The notes beneath the pieces were generated by a model. It worked only from the letters and a program-made list of their open reading frames with translations, ran no database searches and was not told the DNA's origin. Below, one piece after another: positions 6,926-7,940 of a stretch of 7,940 nt of DNA. This DNA is from Paracoccaceae bacterium (GTDB lineage Bacteria; Pseudomonadota; Alphaproteobacteria; Rhodobacterales; Rhodobacteraceae), in NCBI GenBank assembly GCA_007131465.1, contig SLQN01000105.1, positions 1 through 7,940 on the forward strand. Reading direction: 5' to 3'. The position numbers were made by a program, and so were the translations under genes. How positions within the stretch are numbered: the first letter of the stretch is position 1; each line of letters starts with the position of its first letter.

Positions 6926-7088
6926 AAAAATCAGGTGGGCACCAGATAGCAAGGCCAGGACCCTGCCAGAGCCAGCTCCCTCGGACATGCTTATCGGCCA
7001 CTGGAAAAGGGCCACACACGTGAAGAGCAGAACCTGCCAAGACTTGACATAAGGTGGCTTTGCGTCGCTTTCAAGCGGCTTCCGGGGA

Positions 7089-7117
7089 TTGACAGATGTT
7101 CATGAAACGTTCATCGT
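7089..7117 (+). promoter_or_regulatory. Candidate mmcB promoter (TTGACA, 17-nt spacer, weak -10)
   Basis: A consensus -35 TTGACA at 7089-7094 is followed after 17 nt by CATCGT (7112-7117), a poor -10. Transcription would begin at or very near the ATG at 7124, implying a leaderless or almost leaderless mRNA. That agrees with the lack of any purine-rich ribosome-binding site there. The LexA-like operator lies in the spacer. A second TTGACA at 7044-7049 lacks a good partner. Confidence 0.45.
7098..7112 (+). promoter_or_regulatory. LexA operator (SOS box), GTTC-N7-GTTC
   Basis: GTTC ATGAAAC GTTC is a perfect match to the direct-repeat LexA box of alphaproteobacteria. It lies in the -35/-10 spacer of the candidate promoter, ending 11 nt before the mmcB start codon, so bound LexA should block RNA polymerase. 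mmcB genes are SOS-regulated in Caulobacter, which makes a chance match unlikely. Confidence 0.8.
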
Positions 7118-7123
7118 TTCGGC

Positions 7124-7588
7124 ATGAATGCAGACAGCCCGGCCCTCGCCCCGATTGCCCCCGGCCCGCGCCTTGCCCGCGGTGTGTGCCGATACCTCGT
7201 GACGCTGGATTTCGCGCCGTTGACGGAAGTCACCCCCGCGCGCGGCCTGCGCGTCGATGTGATGGCGCTGGGCCCGACGGACGAGCTTTGGGTGATCGAA
7301 TGCAAATCCGGCCGTCGTGACTATCAGACCGATCACAAGTGGCAGAATTACCTCGGCTGGTGTGACAGGTTCTTCTGGGCCGTGGACGCCGCCTTTCCAG
7401 TGGATATCTTGCCCCGGGCAAGCGGGGTAATCCTGTGCGACGGGTTTGGCGCCGAGATCGTGCGCATGCCTGCCGAGCATCGATTGGCCGGGGCCAGACG
7501 GAAGGCGCTGACGGCCCGATTCGCACGGCAGGCTGCCCTGCGGGTTGCACGGGCGGAGGATCCGGTCGCGGGGTTCGGGGCCGCATGA
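7124..7588 (+). CDS. mmcB: MmcB family DNA repair protein (putative PD-(D/E)XK nuclease)
   Basis: The 154-residue product matches the MmcB family, whose Caulobacter member is an SOS-induced protein needed for resistance to mitomycin C and predicted to be an endonuclease. The nuclease-like core is visible: E35, then RVDVMAL with D45, then LWVIECKSG with E59 and K61, reading as the acidic-xK signature of PD-(D/E)XK enzymes. DHKWQNYLGWCDRFFWAVD (70-88) and the C-terminal GARRKALTARFARQAAL are further family segments. Length is typical. The start ATG 7124 follows no Shine-Dalgarno and sits at the expected transcription start, so the message may be leaderless. A LexA box lies immediately upstream. 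The 3' end converges on an IalB-family gene across a hairpin. Catalytic activity is inferred from motifs only. Confidence 0.92.
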   Translation: MNADSPALAPIAPGPRLARGVCRYLVTLDFAPLTEVTPARGLRVDVMALGPTDELWVIECKSGRRDYQTDHKWQNYLGWCDRFFWAVDAAFPVDILPRASGVILCDGFGAEIVRMPAEHRLAGARRKALTARFARQAALRVARAEDPVAGFGAA

Positions 7589-7686
7589 CGAAGCTTGTGG
7601 TCGTGGTATCGGTCGCGCACGACAGACGATGCGCTGATACGCCGACCGGGTCTGCGATCTGCGTGCTGCCCGCGTAACGCAGAGAC

Positions 7687-7718
7687 TGCGCAGCCCCGGC
7701 CTTGTGCCGGGGTGCGCA
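7687..7718. terminator. Strong hairpin between convergent mmcB and IalB-family genes
   Basis: TGCGCA-G-CCCCGGC (7687-7700) pairs with GCCGGGG-TGCGCA (7706-7718), giving 13 base pairs with one bulged G and a CTTGT loop. It lies about midway between two convergent stop codons (7588 and 7740), as expected for a bidirectional terminator or a transcript-end barrier. Neither strand has a T-tract after it, so it is not canonical. It could also be a copy of a dispersed palindromic repeat; phrases like CCCCGGCCTTGTGCCGGGG are common between genes in these bacteria. The rest of the gap (7589-7739) shows nothing convincing. Confidence 0.6.
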
Positions 7719-7739
7719 TGCAGATGACGGCAACGCGGA

Positions 7740-7940
7740 TCAGTTTTCCAGTTGCTCGGTCAATTCAGCGAAGGCCGCCGTGAACCCGATCAGCGACATG
7801 TCCAGATCGACAGTCTGGTCTGGCGCGGCAACCGGCACGAGTGTCCATGTCGCCCGCGCGCCTCGGCGGAAGGCATCCACTTCCTCGGCCGTGAAGCCTA
7901 CGCGCGCAATGCAGCCGATCGCCGTGCAGAAGGTGAAGGG
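7740..7940 (-). CDS. Invasion associated locus B (IalB) family protein (3' end, truncated by window edge)
   Basis: The last 66 residues of a minus-strand gene are present, ending in TGA at 7742-7740. They read PFTFCTAIGCIARVGFTAEE, then a stretch including FRRGARATWTLVPV, and finish DMSLIGFTAAFAELTEQLEN. This is the C-terminal pattern of IalB-like proteins (IalB domain, Pfam PF06776 as I recall): a CxxxxC pair, then GF, a TxTLVP strand and a LSLxGFTAA end. Family members are small secreted or periplasmic proteins named after Bartonella IalB. In Rhodobacteraceae their role is not established. The start, signal peptide and first half lie beyond the right edge. It converges on mmcB. Confidence 0.85.
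   Translation of the reverse strand, partial: PFTFCTAIGCIARVGFTAEEVDAFRRGARATWTLVPVAAPDQTVDLDMSLIGFTAAFAELTEQLEN

Noticed and set aside
7044..7049. A second consensus TTGACA upstream of mmcB
   Set aside because: The hexamer at 16-18 nt downstream (around GCTTTC) is not a plausible -10. It could still be an alternative -35, but support is too weak to list.
7585..7677. A 30-codon frame starting with ATG in an ATGA overlap with the mmcB stop
   Set aside because: The overlap looks like translational coupling, but the peptide (MTKLVVVVSVAHDRR and a short tail) resembles no family and stops before the hairpin; most likely chance.

Overview
The window is a compact, GC-rich stretch of chromosome that fits an alphaproteobacterium of the Rhodobacteraceae/Rhodobacterales. 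The evidence is protein content and order: an atpH-atpA F1 ATPase operon head, a Rhodobacteraceae-type SAM methyltransferase divergent from gloB, then clpA, a rhomboid protease, an MmcB-type SOS repair protein and an IalB-family protein. The alphaproteobacterial form of the LexA operator (GTTC-N7-GTTC) supports this. The assignment comes from recognising families, not from a search.

Layout. On the minus strand, 1-534 is the 5' part of atpA (cut by the window edge just after the P-loop), directly preceded by atpH (535-1095). An upstream region with no confident gene follows (1096-1311). A minus-strand methyltransferase (1312-2196) is divergent from plus-strand gloB (2282-3049) across an 85-nt gap. 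The plus strand continues with clpA (3218-5539), a 12-bp hairpin, a GlpG-like rhomboid protease (5626-6402), a small two-helix membrane protein with a run of nine aspartates (6566-6925), and mmcB (7124-7588). mmcB converges on the 3' end of a minus-strand IalB-family gene (7740-7940, cut by the window edge), with a strong hairpin between them.

Function. These are mostly independent housekeeping and stress genes: ATP synthesis (atpHA), methylglyoxal detoxification (gloB), regulated proteolysis (clpA, rhomboid) and DNA-damage repair (mmcB). The clearest regulatory signal is a perfect GTTC-N7-GTTC sequence 11 nt upstream of the mmcB start, lying between a TTGACA -35 and a weak -10, as expected for LexA repression.

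I see no mobile element, CRISPR array, tRNA, rRNA or defence island, and no clear new multi-gene system. The less-explained signals are the unusual C-terminal tail of the methyltransferase with a possible tiny membrane peptide just downstream, the aspartate-run membrane protein, and two strong hairpins without T-tracts.
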